Made by a program: the position numbers and the translations under genes. A stretch of 64,000 bases of DNA from Cordylochernes scorpioides. Lineage: Eukaryota; Arthropoda; Arachnida; Pseudoscorpiones; Chernetidae. Shown here piece after piece: positions 47,855 to 58,812 of the stretch. Numbering within the stretch: the first letter of the stretch is position 1; every line of letters begins with the position of its first letter. The notes under the pieces are model-generated. The model was given only the letters and a program-made list of their open reading frames with translations, searched no databases and had not been told where the DNA came from. The stretch covers positions 39,912,406-39,976,405 of the forward strand of contig CP092877.1 in the NCBI GenBank assembly GCA_030710605.1. Reading direction: 5' to 3'.

Positions 47855-48278
47855 AGTCCTCCCACTTCGCCAGGAGGAAGTCTACCTCCTTAATTCCCAT
47901 TGGAACTCCAATCAAAATTCTTCATTTATTTATCTTATTGATGTTGTGCAATAAATGTTGTGTTTTTAATACTATTTTGTTATCTTTTCCTAAATATCTA
48001 ACCTAATTAAAACTTAGTGCGGTATTCGATTATAGGTCCTGGTAGTCAAAACCTGACTGTGTACCACAATATCCTCTTTTTTCACCAGTAAACTTTGACA
48101 CTTATATTTTTTATTTATCGCATTTTCGCATATACGCTGTTCATGTGAAAAAGATCAAGTGTTTATAATAAATAATTATTAATATATATTAGTAAATTAA
48201 ATTTAATTGCCATCTATCGTTAAAATTTTACACAAATAAATTTACTGGCAATGCGTTTCTTTTAAATATCATCAAATA

Positions 48279-49583
48279 CAAGGTATGTCCCATAAGTTCC
48301 CGGACTGGGTCCATAAAAAAAAAAGGTAAGATTTTTTTATATTTTTTTTATTAAAACTTTTCAAAGTAATCCCCCCTTGCTTCAACGCACCAGCGCCATC
48401 GTTTCTCCCAATTGTCGAAACAGTTTTTATAAGCCTCTTTTGGAATGCTCTTCAATGCTAACGGCGATTTTTCTATTATGTCATACCTGGTGTCAAAATG
48501 TCTTCCTTTTAGAACTGCTTTAAGTTTGGGGAACAGGAAAAAGTCATTTGGTGCGATGTCTGGGAAATAGGGTGGTTGAAGTAGGATTTGTGTCCCGTTT
48601 TTCGCCAAAAAGCTAGTCATCAAGTGCGCTGTTTGAGGGCGAGCATTGTCATGGTGTAGGATCCAGCCACCATTAGTCCATTTTTCTGGCCTTTTTTTTT
48701 TCGAATCGCTTCCCTTAGACGGCGAAGAATGCCCAAATACATTTCCTTAATAACTGTTTGGCCTGCAGGAAGATACTCGTGATGAACAATGCCCTTGTTA
48801 TCCGAAAAAGCGACCAGCAACACCTTGTTTCTGGATTTTTTGGGTCTAGGCTCACCCTAACCTCTCCACTCGGCAGATTGAGGTTTGGTTTCAGGGTCAT
48901 AGCCATAGACCCATGTCTCGTCGCCTGTGATTATCTTGTCTTTCCATTCTGGATCCGTTCTTGTCATTTCCATCATGTCCTCACAGGTTGCAAGCCGACA
49001 CAGTTTTTGCTCATTGGTGAGGAATCTTGGGATGAATTTTGCAGGAGTCTTTTTGAGCTTCAAATCTTCGGTTACGATCCTTCCAATTGTTGTTTTAGAG
49101 ATGCCTGTGTCTTGCTCTAGCTCCAGAAAAGTGGTTCGAGGATTTTCTTTCATCAAATCGGTGATTTTTTGCACATTTTCATCAGTCCTTTGAAATTTTG
49201 GGCGTCCTTGACGAGGATCATCTTCAATGGAAATTCTGCCAGCTTTAAATCTAGAATGCCATTCAAAAACAGTTGTTCTCTTTGGGGCGTCATTGGGGAA
49301 TGCTTTATTAAGCATTTCAAAAGTTTCGGTTGCTGATATTTGAAGTTTCACACAAAATTCTATGCAAATCCTCTGCTTCAATTTTTGTTCCATCGTAAAA
49401 TCGCCGCAGCGCTAGGTGTGACCTTTAAATAAATTATAATAACCTTGGCGCGCGCGCAAGTACCGCCTCGATATTGGTACCACCGTGTAGCCAGATATTT
49501 TTTCTATAATAAACAGTCAAATTCATTTACATTTTTCATTTTTTTTTATGGACCCAGTCCGGGAACTTATGGGACATACCTTG
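48279..49583 (-). mobile_element. mariner transposon inside a fold-back element
   Basis: 1305 bp with long TIRs (CAAGGTATGTCCCATAAGTT... and its complement), TA on both sides. Transposase on the minus strand. Different subfamily from 45751-47251 by TIR and protein. Confidence 0.9.
48351..49393 (-). pseudogene. mariner transposase, frameshifted
   Basis: The first 178 codons are open (helix-turn-helix region TTVFEWHSRFKAGRISI with RQGRPKF, then ITGDETWVYGYD with the first catalytic Asp). The frame then breaks near 48857. The C-terminal part resumes at 48623 with YFPDIAPNDFFLFPKLK (third Asp). Breaks in the middle, including one near a run of Ts and As at 48690-48700, disrupt the region with the second Asp. 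Confidence 0.85.
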
Positions 49584-50059
49584 TATTATCTCTACAGACC
49601 TTACTGCAATGATATGAGTTATTGAATGAGAAATTGTTCAATAACTCATATCATTGCAGTAAGGTCTGTAGAGATAATATTTGATGATATTTAAAAGAAA
49701 TGCATTGCCAGTAAAATTATTAATATAAAAATACAGTTTAAAAAATATATATTTGAATGCACTAAAAACGTAAAATAAAATATTTTATCTTCTGTCATTG
49801 AGCAATCAGATGTATCTAAGTGAAAATAAAAGTGGCGGGGGACAATCATCATGAATTACGAACCTAATATGATTTAAATTTGTATATATATATATATATA
49901 TATTAATTGAATAGCATATTTTGGATCAAAAATAAAATAAACATTTTATTTAATATAACTGCCAATATTTCATTAGGCTATACGCCTAACTTCGTCAGGG
50001 CTTTTCTTGTTTTTGAACTGCTTTGGTTCATCACGTGATGCCTTCACGCGACGATATAT

Positions 50060-50480
50060 ATATATATGTCGTAAACCCGGGTAAGACAACACCTGATTTG
50101 GGAGCAGTCGGGGTTGAGTGGCAAGGCGTGCAGAGTGGGAAGTCCTCACGGGACAGTAAGGACAAGGTTTGGGATCAAAAGGCGCTCTTCCAGAACGTTT
50201 CAAGTCGCACCAGGACCAGGAGAAAGTTGAGGATTAACAGAGGAAAGCTCGGCGTCCAGCCTGAAGCCGCGGGGGCCGTCGTGAGATGATAATGGACCTA
50301 GTACTGAGCGGGCCTGTCAGAAACCCCAGCCGAACCTAACTAACTGTCAACATCCGGACAAACGCCCCTTTTTCTTCCTCTCCGGATCCCCGGGTATTGA
50401 TTCTCATTGGTCAGTCTTATGTGGGTCATCCTCCCCTCCCCTGGGGTCCGGTGGCAAACTGGAGATGACTGGAAGGCGCC
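50060..50480. other. GC-rich segment of unknown nature
   Basis: About 400 bp much GC-richer than both sides, e.g. GAAGCCGCGGGGGCCGTCG and CCTCCCCTCCCCTGGGG. Open on both strands for 76-88 codons (50023-50289 plus, 49973-50203 minus), without a recognisable domain. Could be a CpG-rich promoter/first exon or an insert of another repeat. Confidence 0.35.
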
Positions 50481-50581
50481 ATACTTTATTACTTACATAG
50501 CTTTGTTTAAATTACGATATATATATACAATTTATATAAGAAAAATGTATCTCCTGATCGTTCAACTAAAACTTTTAGATG

Positions 50582-51160
50582 TTTATAAATATATTTTATG
50601 ATGAAGTTTTTTCCACTTATCTCTCAAGTACACATGGTACAGACCATGAATATCATGGTGGGTATTTAAATAACGCTTTTTTTCTGTAGATGCACCACAT
50701 GACTAAGCATGTAGAAGCTGCTAGTTCGAACTTAACAGTTACAATGTAACAGAATCCTTGGTTAGGTTATTTCACTAACTAGTGGATTGGACTGGGGAAC
50801 CATTGAGCAATTTAATAAAATAGTGTTCAAAGCTTCTACCTATTCCAAATCAACTAGAAGTCGGCAATTGAGTCCTCCAATCCCCTTTTCTACAGCCATG
50901 GATCTCAACAATTAACAAAGTTACCAAATTTATCATTACTAGTAGTTGCGAGACATCAAATAGCTGACCTGAAGATACAATGGCTATCACATTCATGCTC
51001 TCATAGCGTTCTTTAATTACACCTTAGTGGAGTATTCGATCATAAATCCTGGTAGTCAAAACCTGGCCGTATACCACCATCTCTCTCTTTTTTCAACAGT
51101 ATACTTTGACACTTAAAATTTTTAGTGTTATTTATCGCATATTAGCATATATGCTGTTCA
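50582..51160. repeat. Local duplication, right copy
   Basis: Matches 45703-48190 without the mariner and without about 370 bp of the small gene. It includes the same upstream sequence (CTACCTATTCCAAATCAACT, GATCTCAACAATTAACAAAG). Confidence 0.8.
50980..51006 (+). pseudogene. Truncated paralogue of the small GC-rich gene
   Basis: ATG GCT ATC ACA TTC ATG CTC matches the first seven codons of the gene at 47600; then TCA TAG ends it. Downstream the GC-rich body is missing: TTCTT joins TAATTAC, whereas the left copy has about 370 bp between the equivalents (about 47632-48002). Confidence 0.75.
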
Positions 51161-51710
51161 CACATGTAAGCAAACATTTAAAAAGTTCAGGTGTTGATAT
51201 TAAATTACATAGGTCTACAAAATTTTGAAAAGTTTTTGGTGTTTGAGCATTTAAAATGCTATTTGGGTAATCCAATGGCGCTGATGCCGAATCTGCTCTT
51301 AGATTTTCTGTATGTCAACAGAATCTATAGATAATGACCATAAAGTTTATTTCACCAAAATAATATTTTCATAAAGAAAACTGCCAAGTCATCATGAGTG
51401 CTTCATAATTTTTACAATCATCATATCCCAATGTTCTTCTAAAACATACGACATTAACTTCATATAAAAATAAAAGTTTAACAATTAAAATAAATGAATC
51501 ACTTCCAAACATTATATACCATCACTTCTAATTTGAAATTGTCAAAAATTAAATAAGTATTTAAATTTTTAGTGAAAATATATATATATTGTATATTTAT
51601 TCACACAGATTAAATTTAATAAAAATTATTATTTCAAGCATCATTCATTTGAAAGCTCTATGCCATCAACTTTATGAAAATAACAATTTAATTACAGTTG
51701 TTGTTTCTCG
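51161..51710. other. AT-rich intergenic sequence
   Basis: No gene, RNA or recognisable repeat seen. A short (TA)n run lies near 51580. Confidence 0.4.
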
Positions 51711-51934
51711 ATGGCGAAGCAGACTCATGAAAGAAAGATGCAGCCTATTGTAATCAAATCAACGATCGGCCCAGCTGGCGAAAAGGTCAGTACAATCGAA
51801 ACCAACATACTTTTGAAAATTCTTGAAAGATGTGGCATCGAGTACAAAGTAGAAGAAACTCCTCCAACAAAGAAACGACCTCGCGAATCCCCATCAGATT
51901 CAACATCACGTAGCCAAAAGACACCGATAATGGN
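51711..51934 (+). CDS. N-terminal fragment of an unknown ORF, cut by the gap
   Basis: ATG in a CGATGG context opens 74 codons without stop before the Ns. The peptide has a helical segment (IETNILLKILERCGI), then a basic, Ser/Thr-rich part (PPTKKRPRESPSDSTSRSQK). This resembles N termini of LINE ORF1 or gag proteins in composition only. Function not recognised. Confidence 0.35.
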
Positions 51935-52033
51935 NNNNNNNNNNNNNNNNNNNNNNNNNNNNNNNNNNNNNNNNNNNNNNNNNNNNNNNNNNNNNNNNNN
52001 NNNNNNNNNNNNNNNNNNNNNNNNNNNNNNNNN
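51935..52033. other. Assembly gap (99 Ns)
   Basis: Run of N. True distance and adjacency of the flanks are unknown. The right flank starts inside copy 2 of the long duplication. Confidence 0.99.
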
Positions 52034-52436
52034 CTTGTCATTCTAAGATTAGTAGTTCAACAATTTCTTGTGACAATATTATTTGCGGAAGAGCTTTGCC
52101 AAATTGAAAATCTCAAGAATGGCAGATGAATATTTCTGGGTGTTAGCCTGCAAGATACATAAGGGACTAGACATTGTTTGGGATCAGAGTATCATATCCT
52201 TCTCATAATAGGGCAGGTTGAAGAGGTTGCCAGATTATTGGTGAGAGCTCCTGCCATTTTACTACAGCGAAAGCAATGAATATGTTTTGAGTTGGCAGGG
52301 CATTGATTTCTTTCATGCTCCGCGGAACCGCAACGATAGCAAGTGGGATTAGCTTCTGAGCAGGACGAAGCGCGGTGTCCGAAGCCGCAGCCGCAGTATG
52401 GGAAACACTGCTTCAATGAGTGGCTGCGCTTATACA

Positions 52437-53195
52437 TGTGGGAACACGGGTGTAAAAATGTTTTGAGTTGATTGATAATTGTTGAGGTGTTGGCGCAGTC
52501 GTTGATGCTGAGTGGTCAGGTGTTCACAACAGGGGAAAATAACGAGGAAAAAGGGTTGATTGGGTTGGGAAAGAGGCTTGCAATCAAGGGAGAAGAAGGA
52601 GTTTGAGGAATTGAGCGAAGTTGACTAGCGACTATTCTATTGCATGATTGAGTATTTGACTTATCTGAAGGGTTGAGCGGATGAGGATGACTCCAAAGTG
52701 GTCTCTATCGCGGCGAGTCCGGACTCGATGGTGTCCAAGATCCAACTCGATGCTAACTCCAGGTGCTAACTCGATGGTGTCGAGCTCCTATCTCGATGCT
52801 GTCCAAATGCTAACTCCAGGTGCTAACTCGATGGTGTCCAAGATCCAACTAACTATTCTGTGTTCTCGATTTAAGAAGAAAACTCTTCTGATTGCTCATT
52901 GGCTGACCATTCGTGACGTGTAAGCTCGCTATAGGTCCTTGACTAATGAGCTGCTTTCTGGTTGGTCTTTGCTAATTTCTTTGTCCTTTGGACTTGTTCT
53001 GACTTGACCAGGAAGTACTAGTTTCTTGAACTCAACTTTTATGAGTTCCGGGATAATAAAACCCTGCTAATGATTGTCCTCTTCTAGGCCTTCTCTCTCC
53101 AGATTGTTAAGCCTTGTTCTTTATTAAATCTTGTAAAACATACATTTCATACATATTGGGTCGGGTTTGCATCTAGCTATGTACAAATTATGACA
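52437..53195 (-). repeat. Left LTR (3' LTR in element orientation)
   Basis: 759 bp, very close to the solo LTR at 1073-1832. A purine-rich AGGGGGCGCATC lies just inside it on the minus strand, a plausible polypurine tract. Confidence 0.9.
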
Positions 53196-53439
53196 GATGC
53201 GCCCCCTACATGTGAAGAATTTACGAAGGGGTTTAGCCTGAGTGAGTTCTGTAAAGAAAAAAAAAATAATTTTGTGTGAAAATTAATTGGTTATAGAGAG
53301 GTTATATACAAGCATTGGTAAGGATATAAAAGATAAAAGAGAATGGTATTAATGATATATAGCTTGCGTATAATTAATAGAAATCAGAAATTGTAATCGT
53401 AAGACATAAAAATGAATACTATGGTACACATAGTGGGAA

Positions 53440-54430
53440 AAGAAAAATGCCTAATTATATTCTGCTCGAAATTGGGAAGGAAATCGAGGGAATTTCATGA
53501 GGTCTTTTGAGAAATCAAAATAAAAATAAAAATAAAGCTGAACGAAATCAAAGTGAAGGCTTGGTTGCACAAAAAAAAGCCTTGTTGCGTGGTGAGAAAA
53601 GAAAATAAAAAATGCTTTGTTGCATTGGTGAAAAAGAAAAATGCCTAATTACTATTCTGCTCGAGATTGGGAATGGAAATCGAGGGATTTTCATTAGGTC
53701 TTTTGAGAAATCAAAATAAAAATAAAATAAAAGTTGAATGAAATCAAAGTGAAGGCTTGGTTGCAAAAAAAAAAGAAAAAGCCTTGTTGCATGGTGAGAG
53801 GAAAAAATGCTTTGTTGCGTGGTGAGAAAAAAAAATAAAAATGCTTTGTTGCATGGTGAGAAAAAAAGGAAAAATGCTTTGTTGCATGTAAAAAAAAAGA
53901 AATGCCTAATCATATTTTGCTTGAAATTGGGAATGAAAGTCGAGGGATTTTTATTAGGTCTTTTGAGAAATCAAAATAAAAATAAAAGTTGAACGAAATC
54001 AAAGTGAAGGCTTGGTTGCAAAAAAAGAAAAATGCCTTGTTGCGTGGTGAGAAAAAAAAAAGAAAATGCTTTGTTGCATTGGTGGAAAAAGAAATGCCTT
54101 ATTACTATTCTGCTAGAGATTGGGAAGGAAATCGAGGGAATTTCATGAGGTCTTTTGAGAAATCAAAATAAAAATAAAAATAAAAGTTGAATGAAATCAA
54201 AGTGAAGGCTTGGTTGCAAAAAAAAAAGAAAAGAAAAATGCCTTGTTGCGTGGTGAGAAAAAAAATGCTTTGTTGTATTGGTGAAAAAGGAAATGCCTAA
54301 TTACTATCCTACTTGAGATTGGGAATGGAAATCGAGGGATTTTCATTAGGTCTTTTGAGAAATCAAAAAATAAAAATAAAAGTTGAACGAAATCAAAGTT
54401 GAATGCTTGGTTGTATGGGAAAAAAAAGAA
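53440..54430. repeat. Tandem repeat of about 190-260 bp inside the LTR element
   Basis: Five copies of a purine-rich unit, each with GGTCTTTTGAGAAATCAAAA (near 53499, 53695, 53956, 54146, 54348), then GAAATCAAAGTGAAGGCTTG and TGTTGCATGGTGAGAAA-like stretches. Located near the 3' end of the element in its own orientation. Confidence 0.88.
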
Positions 54431-55700
54431 AAATGAAAAAGGTTTTTGTAAATTAAAATATAACATAATGTCTAATTTTAACCGAAAACCAATGAGTTTT
54501 CGTTGATAAAAATGGAACTGTGATAAAATAAAAGAGGTGGTAAATAAAATGGTAAATAATCGCTACAATAAGTGATAAGAAATTGAATTAGAAAAATGAT
54601 AAATTGGATTAAGTATTTTGATTTTAAAATAAGAAAATAATGTAAATGAATGATGTAAAATAAAAAAGATATATAGCGAGGTTCGCAACTCGCTTTGTAT
54701 CTACATGCCACAATCTAGTTTTCGCAATCAATTAATTATACCCCATAGATTTTTTGTCTTTTCCTGTGCGACACTTGGGTAGAAACGTGATCTGTCCCAA
54801 TTGCTAATTTATATTATGTATACAGGAGACATGGGAATCTAAATAACCTTTTCGTGTGCCTTTTGTCTTGTGTTGTGTTGTATTTTGAGATCTCAATGCC
54901 GAATGTTGTATGTTAATGTGTCTCGAGCCTTAATGCGTTCTAGGGATTTTTATGCGATTCCCTAGGGCACTTAAGATGTGCTCGCCCAATATCCACTTTA
55001 TTATATTGGGTGTCGGTACCTAAATCAAAACCTTGAATACAGGATTCGAGGGGAATCCTCGATCCTTCTAAAAGGTTGCTTAATCTTTTTGGAAGAAAAC
55101 GTAAGCTCGAAAGCTTAGTTACCTAAATTTTCCTAACATTTTAAGTGGTAATTTGCGTGTTTTGTTCGTAATTGACCTTGAGATCTACGTGTTTTTAAAA
55201 CTAGCGTCTGTGTGTGACGTGGGTGACGTATGTTGGAAGTCTGTAAAGAATAATAAGAATTAATAAGAATAGAAATGTGAACTCATTTGGGGTGTCTGTG
55301 TGTCTTAAGTTTCTTGTAAGAATATAATTGAACTATGTTTTTGTAAAAGTCGATATGTAGCTCGTATTGGGATCCAAACTGAACGACACTTAGAGAAGCC
55401 CACAGCTGACCTCAATTCAGCTGTTGGTCGAGCGGCCCCACGGTAATTAGAAACCGGAAGCAGGGGGGCGATGTGGAGAAACAAAGTCTCTCCCCGGGGT
55501 GATTCCCAATTTATCCCCCCTCTATTTGCACATAGCTGCTGACCGGCGTCTTTGTCGTGCGGGGAAGTGTCCCTTCTCACTTCCTGGTTTCCTAATTAAA
55601 TTTGTGCACGCCTAATTGTTTTTTCTAATTGAATTTTTTCTAATGGTTCTATATGTGTTCTAATGGAATTGAGGATTCTCTCTTCGGCCTCGGTTTTCTT
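54431..55700. other. Noncoding 3' region of the LTR element
   Basis: No recognisable domain on either strand. 55305-55580 is GC-richer and open on the minus strand for 91 codons, but its sequence suggests nothing. An envelope gene could have lain here in a complete relative; none is seen. Confidence 0.4.
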
Positions 55701-55701
55701 T

Positions 55702-57879
55702 TTAGTTGATTCTATTTCCTCTGAGTCTGTCTAGATTTTCCGCTAGAATGTCTCCTAGAATACTTAGAAGTTTTACAAGTGATTGGCCTATATGAAAGAC
55801 TGAATTTAAGATGGAATTTCCTATATGAAAGACTGCCTCTTGCAGCTGGAAAATTCTATGAGAGGATAGGGTATAAATTAACATGTGAACGATGAATAAG
55901 AATGGGACGAACCCATAGGGTAGAGATAGTAGACAAATAACAAAAATCAGATGGAAGATGGGGTATCGACGCATCTTCTCCCATATAGGTGCTATAAATT
56001 GTGGCTCTGGGATATCTATTTGGACCTTCTTTATTTGTGGCTGTTCAATGTCGCACTTCTTGTTATCGTTGGAGAATGGCGTGGATCGTTTTTTGGACAA
56101 AATGGTAGGATTTAAATGATTGTCAGGTTTGCAGTTCGCCTGTTTGGTGGTTAATGGTTTTGTTAAAGATATGTCGGTTATAGGTGATTTAAGTGGAAAT
56201 GTGCAATCGTTTCTCTGTAAATTTGTTATTGTTTGTTTTGTGTGTGTGGTATGTTTGGTGTACGAATTTTGTCTTATTTTGTGGGTGGTATCGGTGTCTT
56301 TTTGGAAAGGTTGATTGGATTCATCGATACTTCTAGCGAATCGGCAGGTGGGACAGGTTTTTACCTGTTTTGCAATGTCTTGTGTCATGTTCTGCCAATA
56401 ATATTGTGAAGAGATGAGTCTCGTCATCTTTGAGATGTTTGGATGGTGATGTTGGGTATGGACGGACTTAAGAAGTCTGGCTGTGAGTGAATTTGGAACT
56501 ATAGTTTTAGTTACACCTTTTCGGGAGACGGTATGCAGTCCATTGTGATCCATAGTCAAGCAAAATTTTCCCGATGGGGAAGACTGATGGCTCTTTATCA
56601 GTGACGCATCTAAAAAGCCACAAAATGGGATACGAGTTACAACGCCCGTTTCATGTTGTTGTACTCCATTTATGCTACGGACCTCATATTCGTATCTTGA
56701 CAGCCTTAATCTCCACCGAAACAATCTGCCTGACGGGGCTTTGATCCCTTTCAACCACTGCAATGCGGGATGGTCAGAAAGTATTGTAAACTTTCTGCCC
56801 ATTAGACAGGCGCGAAAATTATCCACACTTTCCACAATGGCTAGGCATTGTAGTTCCGAGTTTGAATAACCTCGCTCGTGAGCACGCAGAGAGCGGCTGA
56901 AATGCTGGACTGTGTATGTCTTCCCATCAGGGTAGACCTGTTTGAGAACGCCTGCAATGCCGAGTGTTGAGGCGTTACAGTACACCTGGCATGGCAGACC
57001 TTCCTGGTAAAGGTGTAATGTGGGGTGTGTGGTAAGGCTTTCTTTCAGGCTAGTGAACGCCTTCTGGCATTCGTCATCCCAGACCCGCATGACATCCTTT
57101 TTTAGAAGGTTGACAAGTGGCGTCCGCAAGCGGGCGTGGTCTTGAATGAACTTTTTATAAGCGTTCACAGCGCTTAGGAAAGATCGCAATGTTTTTCGAT
57201 TGTGTGGTTGTTTGGTGACGTGAATTTTTTCTATGTTTTGTGTAGACGGGATGGTTGTGTTATTAATGGTTGTGCATGTGTTTGCTTGTTGTTGTCGTCT
57301 TTTGGTGCGAGTGTCGTGCTTGTTGTGCTGGTTGTGCGTGTTACCGTTGTGTGACGACGTATGGATGCGTGTGTTTTTAGTGTGAAAGCCGTCCTGTTGG
57401 ATGGATATTGTCTGTGTACTGTTGTTAGTGTCATGGTTGTTGCGGTGTACACGTGCGTGATTGTTTTGGGACGCAGTGTGGTTACTTATGAGCTTGGTGT
57501 GGTAGTTGTGCGAGCTGTCCTGTGGGATGGATATTGTCCGTGTACTGTTGTTGTGAGTGTCGTGTTTGTTGCGGTGTACACTTGCGTGATTGTTGCGTGA
57601 CGATGTGTGGTCACTTATGAGCTTTGTGTGGTAATTGTGCGAGCTGTCCTGCTGTATGGACATGTTTTGGGCATTGCGGTTGTAAGTTGAAGCCGTTGTG
57701 GCTTTGTTATTTGAGGGCATATAGTAAGGACAATTGGCTTCAGTAAAACAGTTGTGTGGTGCGTGATTAGACTGGCATGGTGTTTTGGTCAATGGATGCA
57801 CGCAATGGTTGTCTTGTGCGGAAAGTTTGGGTGCAGTGCAAATCCTTTGGGACATTTTTGACATACCCAGTACGTGCAT
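55702..57879 (-). CDS. 725-codon ORF: repeat region, RNase H, integrase zinc finger, membrane segments
   Basis: Minus strand, uninterrupted. Residues 1-225 are Asn/His/Thr-rich with imperfect repeats of QDSSHNYHTKLIS, standing where the RT palm should be; no YxDD is present. Residues about 230-430 match the end of RT and RNase H of Ty3/gypsy elements (LRSFLSAVNAYKKFI, AHERGYSNSELQCLAIV, TILSDHPALQWLKG). The first catalytic Asp is replaced (YCNAST instead of xTDAS). Residues 470-515 carry the integrase H-H-C-C finger (HTQHHHPN ... CPTC). The integrase core is missing. Residues about 630-665 are strongly hydrophobic, which may be an envelope remnant or chance. Defective for replication in cis. 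Confidence 0.8.
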   Translation of the reverse strand: MHVLGMSKMSQRICTAPKLSAQDNHCVHPLTKTPCQSNHAPHNCFTEANCPYYMPSNNKATTASTYNRNAQNMSIQQDSSHNYHTKLISDHTSSRNNHASVHRNKHDTHNNSTRTISIPQDSSHNYHTKLISNHTASQNNHARVHRNNHDTNNSTQTISIQQDGFHTKNTRIHTSSHNGNTHNQHNKHDTRTKRRQQQANTCTTINNTTIPSTQNIEKIHVTKQPHNRKTLRSFLSAVNAYKKFIQDHARLRTPLVNLLKKDVMRVWDDECQKAFTSLKESLTTHPTLHLYQEGLPCQVYCNASTLGIAGVLKQVYPDGKTYTVQHFSRSLRAHERGYSNSELQCLAIVESVDNFRACLMGRKFTILSDHPALQWLKGIKAPSGRLFRWRLRLSRYEYEVRSINGVQQHETGVVTRIPFCGFLDASLIKSHQSSPSGKFCLTMDHNGLHTVSRKGVTKTIVPNSLTARLLKSVHTQHHHPNISKMTRLISSQYYWQNMTQDIAKQVKTCPTCRFARSIDESNQPFQKDTDTTHKIRQNSYTKHTTHTKQTITNLQRNDCTFPLKSPITDISLTKPLTTKQANCKPDNHLNPTILSKKRSTPFSNDNKKCDIEQPQIKKVQIDIPEPQFIAPIWEKMRRYPIFHLIFVICLLSLPYGFVPFLFIVHMLIYTLSSHRIFQLQEAVFHIGNSILNSVFHIGQSLVKLLSILGDILAENLDRLRGNRIN

Positions 57880-58250
57880 TCATTTGGTACATGGTTAAAG
57901 TGATAGGTAGAGGTAGACAATGGGACGCCAAGTTGGAAAATAGTGCCGTTGTTATAATCTATTACTAATTTAAAATGGTAAAGAGTATTTACGCTGAGAA
58001 TTCCAAATGGCAGCGATGCCCCCACCACGTGGAAATTCTCTTTTCTGGATATTTTATCTATTGTCAGAGGGAGAGTCAATTTACCTATTGTTTTTGCAAA
58101 ACCATTTAGGGTTTGTAGATCTAGGGAATGCTTTTTAAGATTTAAATAAGGAAGGTGGATTTTTAATATATTGTACAGATGATATGGCACTACGTTCGAA
58201 CTTGCGTCTGGGTCAATTAAATAGGTGCATGGTAGATAATGGGTCAGAAA
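57789..58250 (-). pseudogene. Retropepsin-like protease of the LTR element
   Basis: Minus strand reads TYLIDPDASSNVVPYHLY, in the place and pattern of the retropepsin active site (usually DTGA/S followed by small residues and VIP). The catalytic triplet here is DPD rather than DTG. A further stretch NGFAKTIGKLTLPL fits the flap region. The frame ends at 57789 before the next ORF. Confidence 0.5.
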
Positions 58251-58296
58251 CAGTTCCAGTGTCAGTTTTTTAACGTCAAAGGGTGGAGAGCCTACC

Positions 58297-58791
58297 TCAG
58301 TCTCGAAAAGTCTCCGCTGGGGCGTCTCCGGCTTGGGTTGGCTGCTTGGGACGCCTGGTGTGCTGGATCGTGGCCATTTGCACTGCCCTTGGTCGCGTGG
58401 GTTGATTTCGGGCCATTTGCACTGCCCTTTTGTTCGAATGTCGAGCTTGTTGGGGTGGTACAGTCCACCTAGTTGCGTTTTTCTGGATACTGGTGTAGGG
58501 ATACGGCATGGTGGGTGGTGACTCCTCGGCGGGCGGCATCAGGTCGTTCGGCCACGTGTCGGCGGTAAGCCCGTCCATCTTCCGGCCTGTCGGTCGGCGG
58601 GGGTTGGGGGCGGCGTATGTCCTGCGGGCGGCGCTCCGGTACGTCGTCTCTCGCTGCGTCGTGTTTACTCCTTGCAGGATCGCCGTCATCTGAACCAGAA
58701 TCGCCGTCAGGGTGCGTTGTGTCGCTTTTCTCCTCTCCACTAGATTCTTGCCGTTGTCCTTCGCTGTTCGATCTCGTTTGTTTTCCATCAT
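58297..58791 (-). CDS. gag-like ORF of the LTR element (short)
   Basis: 164 codons, starting 22 bp from the right LTR on the minus strand. Highly charged, Arg/Thr/Pro-rich with two repeats of RAVQMA. No CCHC knuckle or capsid signature, so the gag assignment rests only on position. Confidence 0.4.
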   Translation of the reverse strand: MMENKRDRTAKDNGKNLVERRKATQRTLTAILVQMTAILQGVNTTQRETTYRSAARRTYAAPNPRRPTGRKMDGLTADTWPNDLMPPAEESPPTMPYPYTSIQKNATRWTVPPQQARHSNKRAVQMARNQPTRPRAVQMATIQHTRRPKQPTQAGDAPAETFRD

Positions 58792-58812
58792 ATATCCTGT
58801 CGACTAAAAGGT

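Larger units (their letters stand above)
45703..48190. repeat. Local duplication, left copy (with the small GC-rich gene)
   Basis: CATAAATATATTTTATAATGG through GCATATACGCTGTTCA corresponds to 50582-51160, apart from the mariner and the gene body. Shared landmarks include GAAGTCGGCAGTTGAGTCC and GATTCGAT-like GGTCCTGGTAGTCAAAACC. Confidence 0.8.
48241..49715. repeat. Fold-back palindrome split by a mariner
   Basis: Without the mariner, 48241-48278 plus 49584-49625 form one arm (TTTACTGGCAATGCG ... GAGTTATTGAA) and 49631-49715 the other (TTCAATAACTC ... CATTGCCAGTAAA), with a loop of about ten bases. Arms are about 80 bp and nearly perfect. Confidence 0.85.

Noticed and set aside
47619-47915. 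98-codon minus-strand frame over the small GC-rich gene
   Set aside because: GC-rich antisense shadow; the plus-strand frame has a signal peptide, membrane helix and poly(A) signal.
55702-55900. Envelope gene at the end of the 725-codon ORF
   Set aside because: Only a hydrophobic stretch is present; no cleavage site or fusion peptide pattern, so I do not call env.
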